From positions 1 through 34,801 of the forward strand of contig NZ_AJLR01000008.1 of NCBI RefSeq assembly GCF_000307855.1: DNA of 34,801 bases, in the 5' to 3' direction. The translations under genes were made by a program, and so were the position numbers. Of the stretch, positions 1 through 10,827 are shown piece after piece. The notes under the pieces were generated by a model. The model saw only the letters and a program-made list of their open reading frames with translations. It made no database searches and had not been told where the DNA came from. The stretch is from Schinkia azotoformans LMG 9581. Its GTDB lineage: Bacteria; Bacillota; Bacilli; Bacillales; Bacillaceae_J. Position 1 is the stretch's first letter. Every line of letters begins with the position of its first letter.

Positions 1-36
1 TCCCATCACCCGCTCCATTTAAACTTAATTAAATAT

Positions 37-110
37 GTCCCAGTAGCTCAGCCGGATAGAGCATACGCCTTCTAAGCGTACGGTCGGGAGTTCGAATCTC
101 TCCTGGGACG
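37..110 (+). tRNA. tRNA-Arg (anticodon TCT)
   Basis: A full cloverleaf can be drawn. The acceptor stem is GTCCCAG (37-43) with CTGGGAC (103-109), and the discriminator is G110. The D-arm is GCTC/GAGC. The anticodon stem TACGC/GCGTA encloses the loop CTTCTAA, which gives anticodon TCT (71-73). The T-arm is GGGAG-TTCGAAT-CTCTC. It reads AGA (and AGG by wobble) arginine codons. The 3' CCA is not encoded in the DNA. The hairpin that follows probably terminates the transcript. Confidence 0.96.
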
Positions 111-147
111 CTATCGAAATACTTTATGTTTAGTTTAGTAATTTAGA

Positions 148-192
148 AAAGCGCTTGTAAATGTTGTTAAATCAATGTTTACAAGCGTTTTT
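148..192 (+). terminator. Rho-independent terminator after tRNA-Arg
   Basis: A perfect 10-bp stem CGCTTGTAAA (152-161) / TTTACAAGCG (178-187) is followed by TTTTT. It is placed to end the tRNA transcript. The 16-nt loop is rather long. Confidence 0.75.
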
Positions 193-303
193 CTATATCA
201 TCAAACTATGTTAAGAATACGAGAGAAAACGATATAAAAATAAACTTTTTCACACGAATTTTACACATTAGATGTGCATTTCTCGAATCATCCTCCTTTC
301 AAG

Positions 304-347
304 CAAAAAGCACCTATTACACTTACAAGTGTTCTAGGTGCTTTTTG
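304..347 (-). terminator. Bidirectional terminator downstream of the coiled-coil gene
   Basis: A 13-bp stem CAAAAAGCACCTA (304-316) / TAGGTGCTTTTTG (335-347) has an A-tract on one side and a T-tract on the other, so it can work on either strand. It lies directly after the stop of the leftward gene at 366. The 111-365 gap otherwise shows no gene. Confidence 0.8.
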
Positions 348-365
348 TCTTTGTCGATATGTCTC

Positions 366-677
366 TCATTGATTTTTAATACGATTTAGTTCAAGTTCAT
401 TCTGTACTGTTTTTTGGAAAGTCAAAGTAATATCTGATTCAAGATGGGATAAACTATGTTTCACTTCTTTGAAACGTTGAGTCATTTCTTCACGGGTGCC
501 TTGCTGTCCTGTGTGAATGATTTGTAGAGACGTTCTAGTTTCGGTACGGAATTCTTTAAGTTCTGATTCGATGTTGTTTACTTTCTTTGCTAAATTCTTT
601 TGGCCAACTTCTAAACTTTTCTGTCCTTCCTCCAATGAGGTTAATTTCTGCAATATCAAATCTAATGTTTTCTCCAC
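366..677 (-). CDS. Small coiled-coil protein of unknown function
   Basis: I do not recognise a named family. The 103-residue product is highly charged and almost certainly a long helix. It carries an imperfect repeat EEGQKSLEVGQKNL near residues 16-29, followed by heptad-like spacing of Leu/Ile/Val, as in a coiled coil. I chose the GTG at 675-677 because AAGGGTGGG lies at a good distance upstream. The frame stays open to an ATG at 788, which would add a 37-residue N-terminus with one hydrophobic segment (LLIYLFTFVIILLYM). That ATG has no clear ribosome binding site and lies in very AT-rich DNA, so the longer membrane-anchored form is possible but less likely. The gene stands alone, opposite to the ilv-leu operon, and ends at a strong terminator. 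A structural or scaffolding role is only a guess. Confidence 0.6.
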   Translation of the reverse strand: MEKTLDLILQKLTSLEEGQKSLEVGQKNLAKKVNNIESELKEFRTETRTSLQIIHTGQQGTREEMTQRFKEVKHSLSHLESDITLTFQKTVQNELELNRIKNQ

Positions 678-1010
678 TAACTTCCCACCCTTTCTACTTA
701 TTCCGTTCATTCGCTCCATATATAACAATATAATAACAAAAGTGAACAAGTAAATTAATAATTTATTCTTCTTTCCTAAGATAACCATTCTTGGATTTTA
801 AGGAATGTTATCCCGTAATTATTTTCCGGTTGACCAAAGCAAGATTATTGTGTATTTTTTTGTTTTTTATATTATTTTGAAATAGAATAAAAACACAAAT
901 AAAAAAATAAAATATTTTTTTATTTTCTAAAATCATTGTCAAATCAAAGTTGGAAACGCATTCAGAAAAGTATCTTTATCAAAATAATCTAATAATTATA
1001 AAAAAGAGGG
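678..1010. other. AT-rich divergent intergenic region
   Basis: No convincing gene is seen. The stretch separates the leftward coiled-coil gene from the ilv-leu promoter. It contains long A/T runs (about 850-945), which could be bent DNA, and the cre-like site at 951-964. Two sequences faintly resembling the CodY box were examined and not called. Confidence 0.6.
951..964 (+). promoter_or_regulatory. cre-like CcpA site upstream of ilvB
   Basis: TGGAAACGCATTCA matches the catabolite-responsive element TGWAANCGNTNWCA except at two positions. Its centre lies about 88 nt upstream of the predicted transcription start. In B. subtilis CcpA activates ilv-leu from an upstream cre at a comparable distance. 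Activation here is therefore a reasonable inference. Confidence 0.5.
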
Positions 1011-1039
1011 TTGACTCGAGTGGAATTACGGAGTAAGAT
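1011..1039 (+). promoter_or_regulatory. Sigma-A promoter of the ilv-leu operon
   Basis: TTGACT (1011-1016), a 17-nt spacer and TAAGAT (1034-1039) form a good sigma-A promoter. Transcription would start near 1046, just before the first strand of T-box stem I. Confidence 0.75.
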
Positions 1040-1045
1040 AATCCT

Positions 1046-1364
1046 CAAATAAAGAAAACGTTGACGAGGAAAAGTAATCTCAGTTAGGTATCTACAGAGA
1101 GCCGGTGGTGCTGCAAACCGGTGTTACCCCTGATGGTGAACTCACCTCTGAGTGTCAATCTGAACGATGATTTGCTATTAGGATTGACCGAGTGTTTTAA
1201 ATCACTCGTTACAAAAAAAGGGCGGAGCAATGTGGAATTATGATCATTGTCGCTCATGAGGTGCTGCTCCGAAAGGAGTATCACGAATTTAGGGTGGTAT
1301 CGTGGAGAGCTAAAACCTTTTCACCCCTTTGCTTTTGGGCTTATATGGGGTGGAAAGGTTTTTT
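1046..1364 (+). promoter_or_regulatory. Leucine T-box riboswitch (specifier CTC)
   Basis: All T-box landmarks are present. Stem I starts at GTTGACGAGGAAAAGTAA and closes with GTCAATC near 1154. The distal AGAGAGCCGGTGG / GCAAACCGGT loop is present. The specifier loop reads GAA-CTC-ACC with CTC at 1141-1143 (leucine). The conserved T-box AGGGTGGTATCGTG is at 1291-1304. TGGT in the antiterminator bulge can pair with the ACCA end of uncharged tRNA-Leu. When leucine is scarce, uncharged tRNA-Leu would stabilise the antiterminator and let RNA polymerase pass the terminator at 1312-1364. This is the arrangement known for B. subtilis ilv-leu. Confidence 0.95.
1312..1364 (+). terminator. T-box regulatory terminator
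   Basis: A 16-bp stem AAAACCTTTTCACCCC (1312-1327) / GGGGTGGAAAGGTTTT (1347-1362), with one G-U pair, runs into a T-tract. Its left arm starts 8 nt after the T-box motif, so the antiterminator and terminator are mutually exclusive. Confidence 0.92.
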
Positions 1365-1431
1365 GTATTTTAGGATTAGTATTTATGAAATTTATGCAAG
1401 GAGAAATTTAAGAAACAGGAGGCTTTTATAT

Positions 1432-3150
1432 ATGGGCACAAATGTAAAAGCGGAAGCAAAAACAATCCCTCAGAAAATGAATGGTGGAAAAATGTTAGTC
1501 GAGGCTTTAAAGGCTGAGGGAGTGGAAGTCATTTTTGGTTATCCAGGTGGAGCAGTATTGCCAATCTATGATGAAATTTACGATTCTGGTATCCACCACG
1601 TCTTAACTAGACATGAGCAAGGAGCAATCCATGCTGCTGAAGGATATGCTAGAGTTTCCGGCAAGCCGGGTGTTTGCATAGCAACATCAGGTCCGGGAGC
1701 AACGAATATTGTTACGGGATTAGCAGATGCCATGATGGATTCCTTGCCTTTAGTAGTTTTCACAGGTCAAGTAGCAACGGGAGTTATTGGCTCCGATGCT
1801 TTCCAAGAAGCCGATGTGATCGGAATAACAATGCCGATTACTAAATATAGCTACCAAGTCCGTACAACAGACGAATTACCAAAGGTTATTAAAGAAGCAT
1901 TCCATATCGCCAATACAGGTCGTAAAGGACCGGTATTAATAGATATTCCAAAAGATGTAGCGATTGCGTCTGATCTGTTTAATTATGATGAAATCGAAGT
2001 TAATATTCCGAGCTACCAGCCAAACTACACTCCGAATCATCTGCAAATCAGAAAAGTGGTAGAAGCTGTAAGTTCAGCAAAGAAACCGGTAATTCTAGCA
2101 GGTGCAGGCGTCCTTCATGCCAATGCACATGAGGAATTAAGAACTTATGCTGAACAACAAAGTTTACCTGTAGTTAATACACTTTTAGGTTTAGGTGCGA
2201 TGCCTGGAAGTCATGAATTGTTTTTAGGAATGGGCGGTATGCATGGTACTTATACAGCCAATATGGCATTGTACGAATGTGACCTTCTCATTAATATCGG
2301 TGCTCGCTTCGATGACCGTGTTACCGGAAATTTAGCACATTTTGCACCAAATGCTAAAGTCGTTCATATCGATATTGACCCTGCAGAGATTGGGAAAAAT
2401 GTGCCAACACAAATCCCTGTAGTTGCTGATGCTAAGGAGGCATTACAAGCTTTAATCGCTGAAGATGGGGCTAAAGGAGATTTCTCAATCTGGATTAAAA
2501 AGCTTAGAAATTGGAAAGAGGAATATCCGCTTGTCTATAGAAAAGAAGTAAATGTCTTAAAGCCACAACGCTTAATCGAGCTTGTCCATGAATTAACGGA
2601 CGGAAATGCGATTGTTACGACAGATGTTGGACAACATCAAATGTGGTCAGCTCAATATTACTCATTTGATAAACCTAATAAATGGGTAACATCTGGCGGT
2701 TTAGGGACAATGGGATTTGGTTTCCCAGCAGCGATTGGCGCTCAACTAGCCAGTCCTAATGAAACGGTTGTAAGTGTCGTTGGGGACGCTGGTTTTCAAA
2801 TGACGCTGCAAGAATTGTCAGTTATTAAAGAAAAAAATCTACCAATCAAAATTGTAATTGTGAATAATAAGGCATTAGGCATGGTTCGTCAATGGCAAGA
2901 GCTTTTCTATGAAGAACGCTATTCACATTCTTTAGTTCCTGATCAACCTGACTTCGTAAAATTAGCAGAAGCCTATGGGGTTAAAGGTTTGAGAGCGGCT
3001 AATGAAGAGGAAGCAAAAGCTGTCTTAAAAGAAGCATTTGAACATAATGGACCAGTTCTAATAGATTTCCGAGTTGCACCAATGGAAAAGGTTTATCCAA
3101 TGATTGCACCTGGAAAGGGAATTCATGAAATGGTAGGAGTGAAACAATGA
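1432..3150 (+). CDS. ilvB: Acetolactate synthase, catalytic subunit
   Basis: This thiamine-diphosphate enzyme condenses two pyruvates to 2-acetolactate (valine/leucine branch), or pyruvate plus 2-ketobutyrate to acetohydroxybutyrate (isoleucine branch). The 572-residue product has the three-domain TPP architecture. The catalytic Glu62 is in RHEQGA, the GATNIVTG motif follows, a central FAD-binding-type domain is present, and the Mg/TPP motif GDAGF (Asp452) precedes [12 protein letters not shown]. The ATG at 1432 is chosen because AGGAGG (1417-1422) lies 9 nt upstream. The frame is open further back to 1240, but that part runs through the T-box leader and is not coding. It is the first gene of the operon and overlaps ilvH by 4 nt, fitting co-translation of the two subunits. 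Confidence 0.97.
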   Translation: MGTNVKAEAKTIPQKMNGGKMLVEALKAEGVEVIFGYPGGAVLPIYDEIYDSGIHHVLTRHEQGAIHAAEGYARVSGKPGVCIATSGPGATNIVTGLADAMMDSLPLVVFTGQVATGVIGSDAFQEADVIGITMPITKYSYQVRTTDELPKVIKEAFHIANTGRKGPVLIDIPKDVAIASDLFNYDEIEVNIPSYQPNYTPNHLQIRKVVEAVSSAKKPVILAGAGVLHANAHEELRTYAEQQSLPVVNTLLGLGAMPGSHELFLGMGGMHGTYTANMALYECDLLINIGARFDDRVTGNLAHFAPNAKVVHIDIDPAEIGKNVPTQIPVVADAKEALQALIAEDGAKGDFSIWIKKLRNWKEEYPLVYRKEVNVLKPQRLIELVHELTDGNAIVTTDVGQHQMWSAQYYSFDKPNKWVTSGGLGTMGFGFPAAIGAQLASPNETVVSVVGDAGFQMTLQELSVIKEKNLPIKIVIVNNKALGMVRQWQELFYEERYSHSLVPDQPDFVKLAEAYGVKGLRAANEEEAKAVLKEAFEHNGPVLIDFRVAPMEKVYPMIAPGKGIHEMVGVKQ

Positions 3151-3671
3151 AAAGAATAGTAACAGCAACAGTAAATAACCATCCAGGGGTTCTAAATCGC
3201 ATTACAGGATTATTTACAAGAAGAGATTACAATATCGAAAGCATTACTGTTGGAGTAACTGAAAATCCATCAATTTCTAGAATGACATTTGTTGTAAATG
3301 TAGATGATGAAACAAAAACGGAGCAGCTTACAAAGCAGCTGAATAAGCAAATTGACGTCATTAAGGTTCAGGATATTACGGATCTACCTAAAATTGAAAG
3401 AGAACTTGCTTTAATTAAAGTCGTTAGCAATCCTCAAACTCGAAGTGAATTAGCGGGTATTATTGATCCGTTTAGGGCAAGCATCGTAGATGTGAGCCGT
3501 GATTCTTTAGTTGTTCAAGTCACAGGGGATAGTCAGAAAATTGAGGCTTTAATCGAGCTCATTCGACCTTATGGAATTAAGGAAATTGCTAGAACTGGCA
3601 CAACGGCTTTCACTCGTGGTTCAAAAAAAGGCAGTGGTCAAGAGAAAAGCCAAGGAACATATGCAAACTAA
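3147..3671 (+). CDS. ilvH: Acetolactate synthase, small regulatory subunit
   Basis: The 174-residue regulatory partner of IlvB has the usual length. It starts with an ACT domain (residues about 2-78: [19 protein letters not shown] and following), which in this family binds valine and mediates feedback inhibition. A C-terminal ACT-like domain follows (about 80-160). The ATG overlaps the ilvB stop (ATGA). The last 15 residues are a low-complexity Gly/Ser/Lys tail. Whether this copy is valine-sensitive cannot be read from the sequence. The gene is also called ilvN in some nomenclatures. Confidence 0.95.
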   Translation: MKRIVTATVNNHPGVLNRITGLFTRRDYNIESITVGVTENPSISRMTFVVNVDDETKTEQLTKQLNKQIDVIKVQDITDLPKIERELALIKVVSNPQTRSELAGIIDPFRASIVDVSRDSLVVQVTGDSQKIEALIELIRPYGIKEIARTGTTAFTRGSKKGSGQEKSQGTYAN

Positions 3672-3736
3672 GGTATTTTTTTAAAAAATTACAATAAATC
3701 TAAAACAATTTTTCGAAAACTAAGGAGAGATATTAA

Positions 3737-6293
<2,557 letters not shown>

Positions 6294-6311
6294 TACTCTA
6301 TTAAAATTTTA

Positions 6312-6345
6312 GAGGGGATTTAATCGAAAGATAAAATCCCCCCTC
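6312..6345 (+). other. Intercistronic hairpin between leuA and leuB
   Basis: GAGGGGATTT (6312-6321) pairs with AAAT/CCCCCTC (6334-6345) with a 2-nt bulge. No T-tract follows, so it is more likely a stability or processing element than a terminator. The leuB ribosome binding site begins 11 nt later. Confidence 0.5.
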
Positions 6346-6370
6346 CCAAGTGTTGAAAGGAGGAGACCCT

Positions 6371-7480
6371 TTGGAAAAAAAGATAGCCGTATTACCTGGA
6401 GATGGGATCGGAAAAGAAATTGTAGCAGGTGCAATTGAAGTATTAAAAGTGGTTGCTGAGGAGTATAACCACCAATTCATATTTGAATATGGAAGACTTG
6501 GTGGTGAAGCAATCGATGTAGATGGGACTCCACTACCTCAAGCAACTGTTGACCTTTGTAAAGACAGTGATGCAATCCTTCTTGGTGCAGTTGGTGGACC
6601 TAAATGGGATCAAAATACACCAGCGCTTCGACCTGAGGCAGGACTTTTAGCCATTCGTAAGGAGCTCGGGCTTTTTGCAAACCTAAGACCAGTTCAAGCT
6701 ATTTCAAGTCTTACAGATGCTTCAACCTTGAAAAAAGAAGTAATCGACGGTGTCGATTTAATGATAGTTAGGGAATTAACAGGTGGAATCTATTTCGGTT
6801 CTCCAAGGGAGCGTCGAGAAGAAAACGGTCAAAGAATGGTTGTAGATACGCTTTCCTATACAAATGAGGAAATTGAAAGAATTATTCGAAAAGCTTTCGA
6901 ATTAGCGATGATCCGTAATAAAAAAGTAACTTCCGTTGATAAAGCCAATGTTCTTGAATCAAGCAGAGTTTGGCGTGAAATTGCAAATGAAGTTGCTAAA
7001 GATTTCCCGGAAGTAGAATTAGAGCATATGCTTGTTGATAACGCAGCGATGCAATTAATTAGAGCACCTAAGCAGTTCGATGTTATGGTTACTGAAAACA
7101 TGTTTGGAGATATTTTGAGTGATGAGGCGTCGATGTTAACAGGCTCGCTTGGAATGTTATCTTCAGCAAGCCTTTCTGCAAATGGTCCTGGCCTATATGA
7201 ACCGGCGCATGGTTCTGCTCCGGATATCGCCGGCCAAAATAAGGCTAATCCGTTAGCTACGATTCTATCAACGGCAATGATGTTAAAGTACTCTTTTAAT
7301 CTAATAGAAGAAGGAAATGTCATCGAAGAAGCCGTTAATAGAGTGTTGGAAAAAGGCTATAGAACGGCAGATATTTCGGAAGAAAATACAAAGCTAACTT
7401 CAACTACCGAAATGGTTGAACAGGTTATTAATGAAATAAAAGAAATTAGTAAAGCAAAACCGATGCCAGCCAAAGCTTAA
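6371..7480 (+). CDS. leuB: 3-Isopropylmalate dehydrogenase
   Basis: This enzyme oxidises and decarboxylates 3-isopropylmalate to 2-ketoisocaproate with NAD. The 369-residue product starts with the family signature [11 protein letters not shown]. It has the substrate-binding ELTGGIYFG and the Mg/NAD region [27 protein letters not shown] start at TTG 6371 because AAAGGAGGA (6356-6364) sits at the ideal distance. A GTG at 6350 in frame lies upstream of that ribosome binding site and would add seven residues not expected for the family. The last codons and the stop lie inside the strong hairpin at 7461-7491. Confidence 0.96.
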   Translation: MEKKIAVLPGDGIGKEIVAGAIEVLKVVAEEYNHQFIFEYGRLGGEAIDVDGTPLPQATVDLCKDSDAILLGAVGGPKWDQNTPALRPEAGLLAIRKELGLFANLRPVQAISSLTDASTLKKEVIDGVDLMIVRELTGGIYFGSPRERREENGQRMVVDTLSYTNEEIERIIRKAFELAMIRNKKVTSVDKANVLESSRVWREIANEVAKDFPEVELEHMLVDNAAMQLIRAPKQFDVMVTENMFGDILSDEASMLTGSLGMLSSASLSANGPGLYEPAHGSAPDIAGQNKANPLATILSTAMMLKYSFNLIEEGNVIEEAVNRVLEKGYRTADISEENTKLTSTTEMVEQVINEIKEISKAKPMPAKA

Positions 7481-7521
7481 GGCTGGCATCGATTTTAACT
7501 TCGTATAAACTGAAGTTAAAA
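7461..7521 (+). other. Two tandem hairpins across the leuB-leuC junction
   Basis: The first hairpin is CGATGCCAGCC (7461-7471) / GGCTGGCATCG (7481-7491), an 11-bp perfect stem whose 9-nt loop contains the leuB stop codon. A short T4 follows. The second is TTTTAACTTC (7493-7502) / GAAGTTAAAA (7512-7521), a 10-bp perfect stem. Together they could act as a leaky terminator or an RNA-processing and stability element setting leuC-leuD levels apart from the upstream genes. Confidence 0.6.
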
Positions 7522-7540
7522 ATAAAGAGGAGGAAAAGAA

Positions 7541-8959
7541 ATGGGGACGCCAAAAACGATCATTGAAAAAGTTTGGGAAAAACACGAAGTCGTATCTGAA
7601 CAAGGAAAGCCCTCATTATTATATATTGATTTGCACCTAGTCCATGAGGTAACATCTCCACAGGCATTTGAAGGACTTCGTCTGAAAAACCGCAAGCTAA
7701 GACGCCCAGACCTAACTTTTGCAACAATGGACCATAATGTGCCAACAGAAAATAAATTCAACATTACTGATGAAATTGCAAAAAAACAAATTGATACACT
7801 AAGTGAAAACTGTGAAGCATTTGGTGTTGAAATAGCTGATTTAAACAGTCCTGATCAAGGAATTGTTCATGTAATTGGACCGGAGCTTGGCTTAACACAG
7901 CCAGGGAAAACAATCGTATGTGGTGATAGTCATACCGCTACACATGGTGCGTTTGGTGCTCTTGCATTTGGAATCGGTACTAGTGAAGTAGAACATGTCA
8001 TGGCTACACAGTCACTTTGGCAAGTAAAACCGAAAACATTAAAAGTAGAAGTGACAGGTAAGCTTTTACCTGGGGTGACAGCTAAAGACGTCATCTTAGC
8101 GTTTATTGCTAAATACGGTGTGAATTTCGGTACAGGTCATGTTATCGAATATACTGGTGAAGTCATTCGCAATATGACAATGGAAGAAAGAATGACAGTA
8201 TGTAACATGTCAATTGAAGCTGGTGCGAAAGCTGGTTTAATTAGCCCTGATGAAACAACGATTAATTATTTAAAAGGCAGAAGATATGCTCCTCAAGGTG
8301 AAGAGTTTGAAAAGGCTGCACGGGAATGGTTAGCTCTAGCAACTGATGAAGGTGCAACTTATGACAACGAAGTCACTATGAAGGGGGAGGACATCGAACC
8401 GCAAGTAACATGGGGAACCAATCCTTCTATGGGCATTCCGGTAAATGCACCTGTTCCATCTCCGGAAGATTTCAAAAATGAGTCAGATCAAAAAGCGGTG
8501 CGCCAAGCACTAGAGTATATGGGGTTAGAGCCAGGAGTTCCAATGACAGAAGTTCCTATTCAACACGTCTTTATTGGTTCCTGTACGAATTCTCGTATTA
8601 GTGACTTACGTGCGGCAGCTAACGTAGTGAAAGGACAAAAAGTGGCGGAAGGTGTACGAGCATTAGTTGTACCTGGATCCCAAAAGGTAAAACTAGAAGC
8701 AGAAAAAGAAGGCTTGGATAAAATTTTCATTGAAGCCGGTTTCGATTGGCGCGAAGCGGGATGCAGTATGTGTTTAGGTATGAATCCTGATATTGTCCCT
8801 GAAAAGGAACGTTGTGCTTCCACTTCAAATCGAAATTTCGAAGGCCGTCAAGGTAAAGGTTCGAGAACACATCTTGTAAGTCCGGAAATGGCTGCAGCCG
8901 CTGCGATTGCAGGCCATTTTGTAGATGTTCGCACTTTCATGAAGGAAGCCGTTCAATAA
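7541..8959 (+). CDS. leuC: 3-Isopropylmalate dehydratase, large subunit
   Basis: This aconitase-family subunit isomerises 2- to 3-isopropylmalate together with LeuD. The 472-residue product carries the three cluster-ligating cysteines: Cys348 ([12 protein letters not shown]), then Cys408 and Cys411 ([11 protein letters not shown]). A 4Fe-4S cluster is therefore expected. [23 protein letters not shown] is typical of the family. AAAGAGGAGG lies just upstream of the ATG. The next gene, leuD, supplies the swivelling small subunit. Confidence 0.97.
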   Translation: MGTPKTIIEKVWEKHEVVSEQGKPSLLYIDLHLVHEVTSPQAFEGLRLKNRKLRRPDLTFATMDHNVPTENKFNITDEIAKKQIDTLSENCEAFGVEIADLNSPDQGIVHVIGPELGLTQPGKTIVCGDSHTATHGAFGALAFGIGTSEVEHVMATQSLWQVKPKTLKVEVTGKLLPGVTAKDVILAFIAKYGVNFGTGHVIEYTGEVIRNMTMEERMTVCNMSIEAGAKAGLISPDETTINYLKGRRYAPQGEEFEKAAREWLALATDEGATYDNEVTMKGEDIEPQVTWGTNPSMGIPVNAPVPSPEDFKNESDQKAVRQALEYMGLEPGVPMTEVPIQHVFIGSCTNSRISDLRAAANVVKGQKVAEGVRALVVPGSQKVKLEAEKEGLDKIFIEAGFDWREAGCSMCLGMNPDIVPEKERCASTSNRNFEGRQGKGSRTHLVSPEMAAAAAIAGHFVDVRTFMKEAVQ

Positions 8960-8981
8960 TACGGAGGGAGGATTTCTAAAT

Positions 8982-9557
8982 ATGGAACCAATTGTAATTC
9001 ACACAGGAAAAGTTGCAGGTCTTGACCGTGTAAATGTAGATACAGACCAAATTATCCCGAAGCAGTTTTTAAAACGGATTGAAAGAACGGGATTTGGGAA
9101 ATTTTTATTCAATGACTGGCGTTATAATAACGATGGGACAGAAAATGAAAGCTTTGAATTAAACCGTCCGGAAAATAAAGGGGCTTCCATCCTTGTTGCG
9201 GGTCATAATTTTGGCTGTGGTTCTTCTAGAGAGCATGCACCATGGGCATTGAATGATTACGGTTTTCAAGTTGTCATTGCACCTTCGTTTGCAGATATTT
9301 TTTACAATAACTGTTTAAAAAACGGAATGCTGCCTATTCGCTTAGAAGAGTCCATCGTGAAAGATTTATTAGCTAAGTCTATTGCTGCTGATTTTGAATT
9401 AACAGTAGACCTTAAAAATCAAGTTATAGTTGATGGGGATCAAAAATACACATTTGAAATTGATCCTTATTGGAAGGAAATGCTTATTAATGGCTGGGAT
9501 GAAATCGACGTAACCTTAAAATATGATGAAGCGATTGCTTCTTATGAGGCAAAATAA
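8982..9557 (+). CDS. leuD: 3-Isopropylmalate dehydratase, small subunit
   Basis: This swivel-domain partner of LeuC has 191 residues, slightly short of the B. subtilis protein but complete. The signature GHNFGCGSSREHAPWAL lies near residues 71-87, and DTDQIIPKQFLKRI near the N-terminus is the substrate-contacting loop of the family. The ATG has GGAGGGAGG upstream. This is the last gene of the operon, followed by the hairpin at 9579-9603. Confidence 0.97.
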   Translation: MEPIVIHTGKVAGLDRVNVDTDQIIPKQFLKRIERTGFGKFLFNDWRYNNDGTENESFELNRPENKGASILVAGHNFGCGSSREHAPWALNDYGFQVVIAPSFADIFYNNCLKNGMLPIRLEESIVKDLLAKSIAADFELTVDLKNQVIVDGDQKYTFEIDPYWKEMLINGWDEIDVTLKYDEAIASYEAK

Positions 9558-9578
9558 GTGAATATCAATGATTAATGT

Positions 9579-9610
9579 GAGACTGATCATAATGGTCAGT
9601 CTCTTGTATT
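9579..9610 (+). terminator. Terminator of the ilv-leu operon
   Basis: GAGACTGATC (9579-9588) pairs with GGTCAGTCTC (9594-9603) with one G-U pair and a 5-nt loop. The following TTGTATTT is an imperfect T-tract, so some read-through into ysoA is possible. Confidence 0.65.
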
Positions 9611-9632
9611 TAGTCGAAGAACTTGCTAAACT
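9604..9632 (+). promoter_or_regulatory. Candidate promoter of ysoA
   Basis: TTGTAT (9604-9609), a 17-nt spacer and TAAACT (9627-9632) follow directly on the operon terminator. Both boxes are only moderate matches to sigma-A. Confidence 0.35.
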
Positions 9633-9669
9633 AATGAACAATACAAATCCCAAGTATTGGGGCGAGATT

Positions 9670-10695
9670 ATGGAAAAAAAGAAACAAAGAAACAACAGCA
9701 AGATTATCCCTTTTCCGAACTTAGAGGATCGTCTTCTAAATAACGGTATGGAAGCTTTGAAGGAAAAACGCTATAAAGATGCATTACAATTTTTTAACCA
9801 ATTTACAGCCTACAATCAAAGCTACCCCGAGGTTCAGGTAGGGATCGTTGTTTGTCTAGTGGAGCTCGGGCTATACGAAGATGCCAAGGATAAGTGCGAG
9901 CATCTATTACAAGAGGATATTGGCGATTATTTTAATGTTATGCAAATTTACATAACTATTTTAATCCAATTAAGTGAATACGATAAGGTGGTAACGATAT
10001 TAGAGGCGCTGTTTGAGGAGGAAAAAGTCCCGCCGGAATACGCAGGAGAGCTTTTTCATTTACTAGAATTCTCAAGAAAAAGCAGCGACCGCCTATATGG
10101 ATCAAGTAGTCAAATTGAATCCGCTGTAAATATCCAGGCTCTCGGACATATTCTTGAAAATGGAAATATTTCAGAACAGCTTCAAGCCATTCAAAATTTA
10201 AGGAAAGAAACTACCATCTCTGAAATAATGGAAGTTCTAAAAAATGTAGTAGGAGATAGACACACGCATCCTGTCATTCAGTCCATGGTTCTTCAGTTAA
10301 TGATCGAAAAAGGAATCCATGAAAGTGTTGTTATTCAAAAATTTGATTGGACAATGAAACTGGATCTTGATGAAGTGATAGAAATTTTCGAGCATCCCTT
10401 TACGATCCAAGTCTTAAATAAATTGGAGGATATCTTAATTCACGAAAATCCTACGTTATTTGATGCAGTAAAAGAGCTCTGGGAAAGATTTTTATTTGTA
10501 CTATTTCCGTTTCAGCCTAAACCGTTAGATCTGAATGTCTGGGCCGGAGCGCTCCATAAGTTTGGATATCAGTTGTTTGGAATAGATATCTCCGACGAAG
10601 AGATTGAGGATATTTATCATGTCGAAATCAATAGGATTGACCAGGCTTGTCAGCAAATTTTGGAGGTAGAAAAACTATCAATTATAGGTCATTGA
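9670..10695 (+). CDS. ysoA: Tetratricopeptide-repeat protein, YsoA-like
   Basis: A 341-residue helical protein with no signal peptide, so probably cytoplasmic. Residues about 17-80 (NNGMEALKEKRYKDALQFF, then a second unit ending in LGLYEDAKDKCEHLL) have the spacing of TPR repeats, which bind other proteins. The rest is predicted alpha-solenoid without motifs I recognise. The name rests mainly on position: B. subtilis has the TPR gene ysoA between leuD and tig. The ATG at 9670 follows GGGGCGAG. An in-frame ATG at 9568 would lie inside the operon terminator and is not used. A chaperone-related role next to tig and clpX is only suggested by location. Confidence 0.8.
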   Translation: MEKKKQRNNSKIIPFPNLEDRLLNNGMEALKEKRYKDALQFFNQFTAYNQSYPEVQVGIVVCLVELGLYEDAKDKCEHLLQEDIGDYFNVMQIYITILIQLSEYDKVVTILEALFEEEKVPPEYAGELFHLLEFSRKSSDRLYGSSSQIESAVNIQALGHILENGNISEQLQAIQNLRKETTISEIMEVLKNVVGDRHTHPVIQSMVLQLMIEKGIHESVVIQKFDWTMKLDLDEVIEIFEHPFTIQVLNKLEDILIHENPTLFDAVKELWERFLFVLFPFQPKPLDLNVWAGALHKFGYQLFGIDISDEEIEDIYHVEINRIDQACQQILEVEKLSIIGH

Positions 10696-10728
10696 TAGAA
10701 GTTATCAAAAAAAGAATAGACACAATTA

Positions 10729-10757
10729 TTGTAAGTTATCTTTTCTATGTGTATAAT
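10729..10757 (+). promoter_or_regulatory. Sigma-A promoter of tig
   Basis: TTGTAA (10729-10734), a 17-nt spacer and a consensus TATAAT (10752-10757). The predicted start is about 65 nt before the tig ATG. Confidence 0.75.
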
Positions 10758-10827
10758 GTAATGGTTGTAATAGTGTCTTTTTTATACATAACTAAATGTG
10801 AATTATATATGTTGGAGGGAAATATAA

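Noticed and set aside
37-110. tRNA-Arg as an integration site for a mobile element
   Set aside because: No integrase gene and no direct repeat of the tRNA 3' end were found in the window; the flanking genes are core.
270-300. Leftward mini-frame behind AAAGGAGGATG near 290-300
   Set aside because: The only frames are three to seven codons long and lie beyond a terminator, so coding cannot be supported.
517-753. Rightward 78-codon frame opposite the coiled-coil gene
   Set aside because: It is the antisense shadow of the leftward gene, with no ribosome binding site or terminator of its own.
915-970. CodY-box-like sequences (ATTTTCTAAAAT near 921 and ATTCAGAAAA near 960)
   Set aside because: Each has about five mismatches to the 15-nt CodY box, which is expected by chance in such AT-rich DNA.
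1240-1431. 5' extension of the ilvB frame to an ATG at 1240
   Set aside because: It reads through the T-box motif and terminator. The ATG at 1432 has a proper AGGAGG, and the extra residues are not part of acetolactate synthases.
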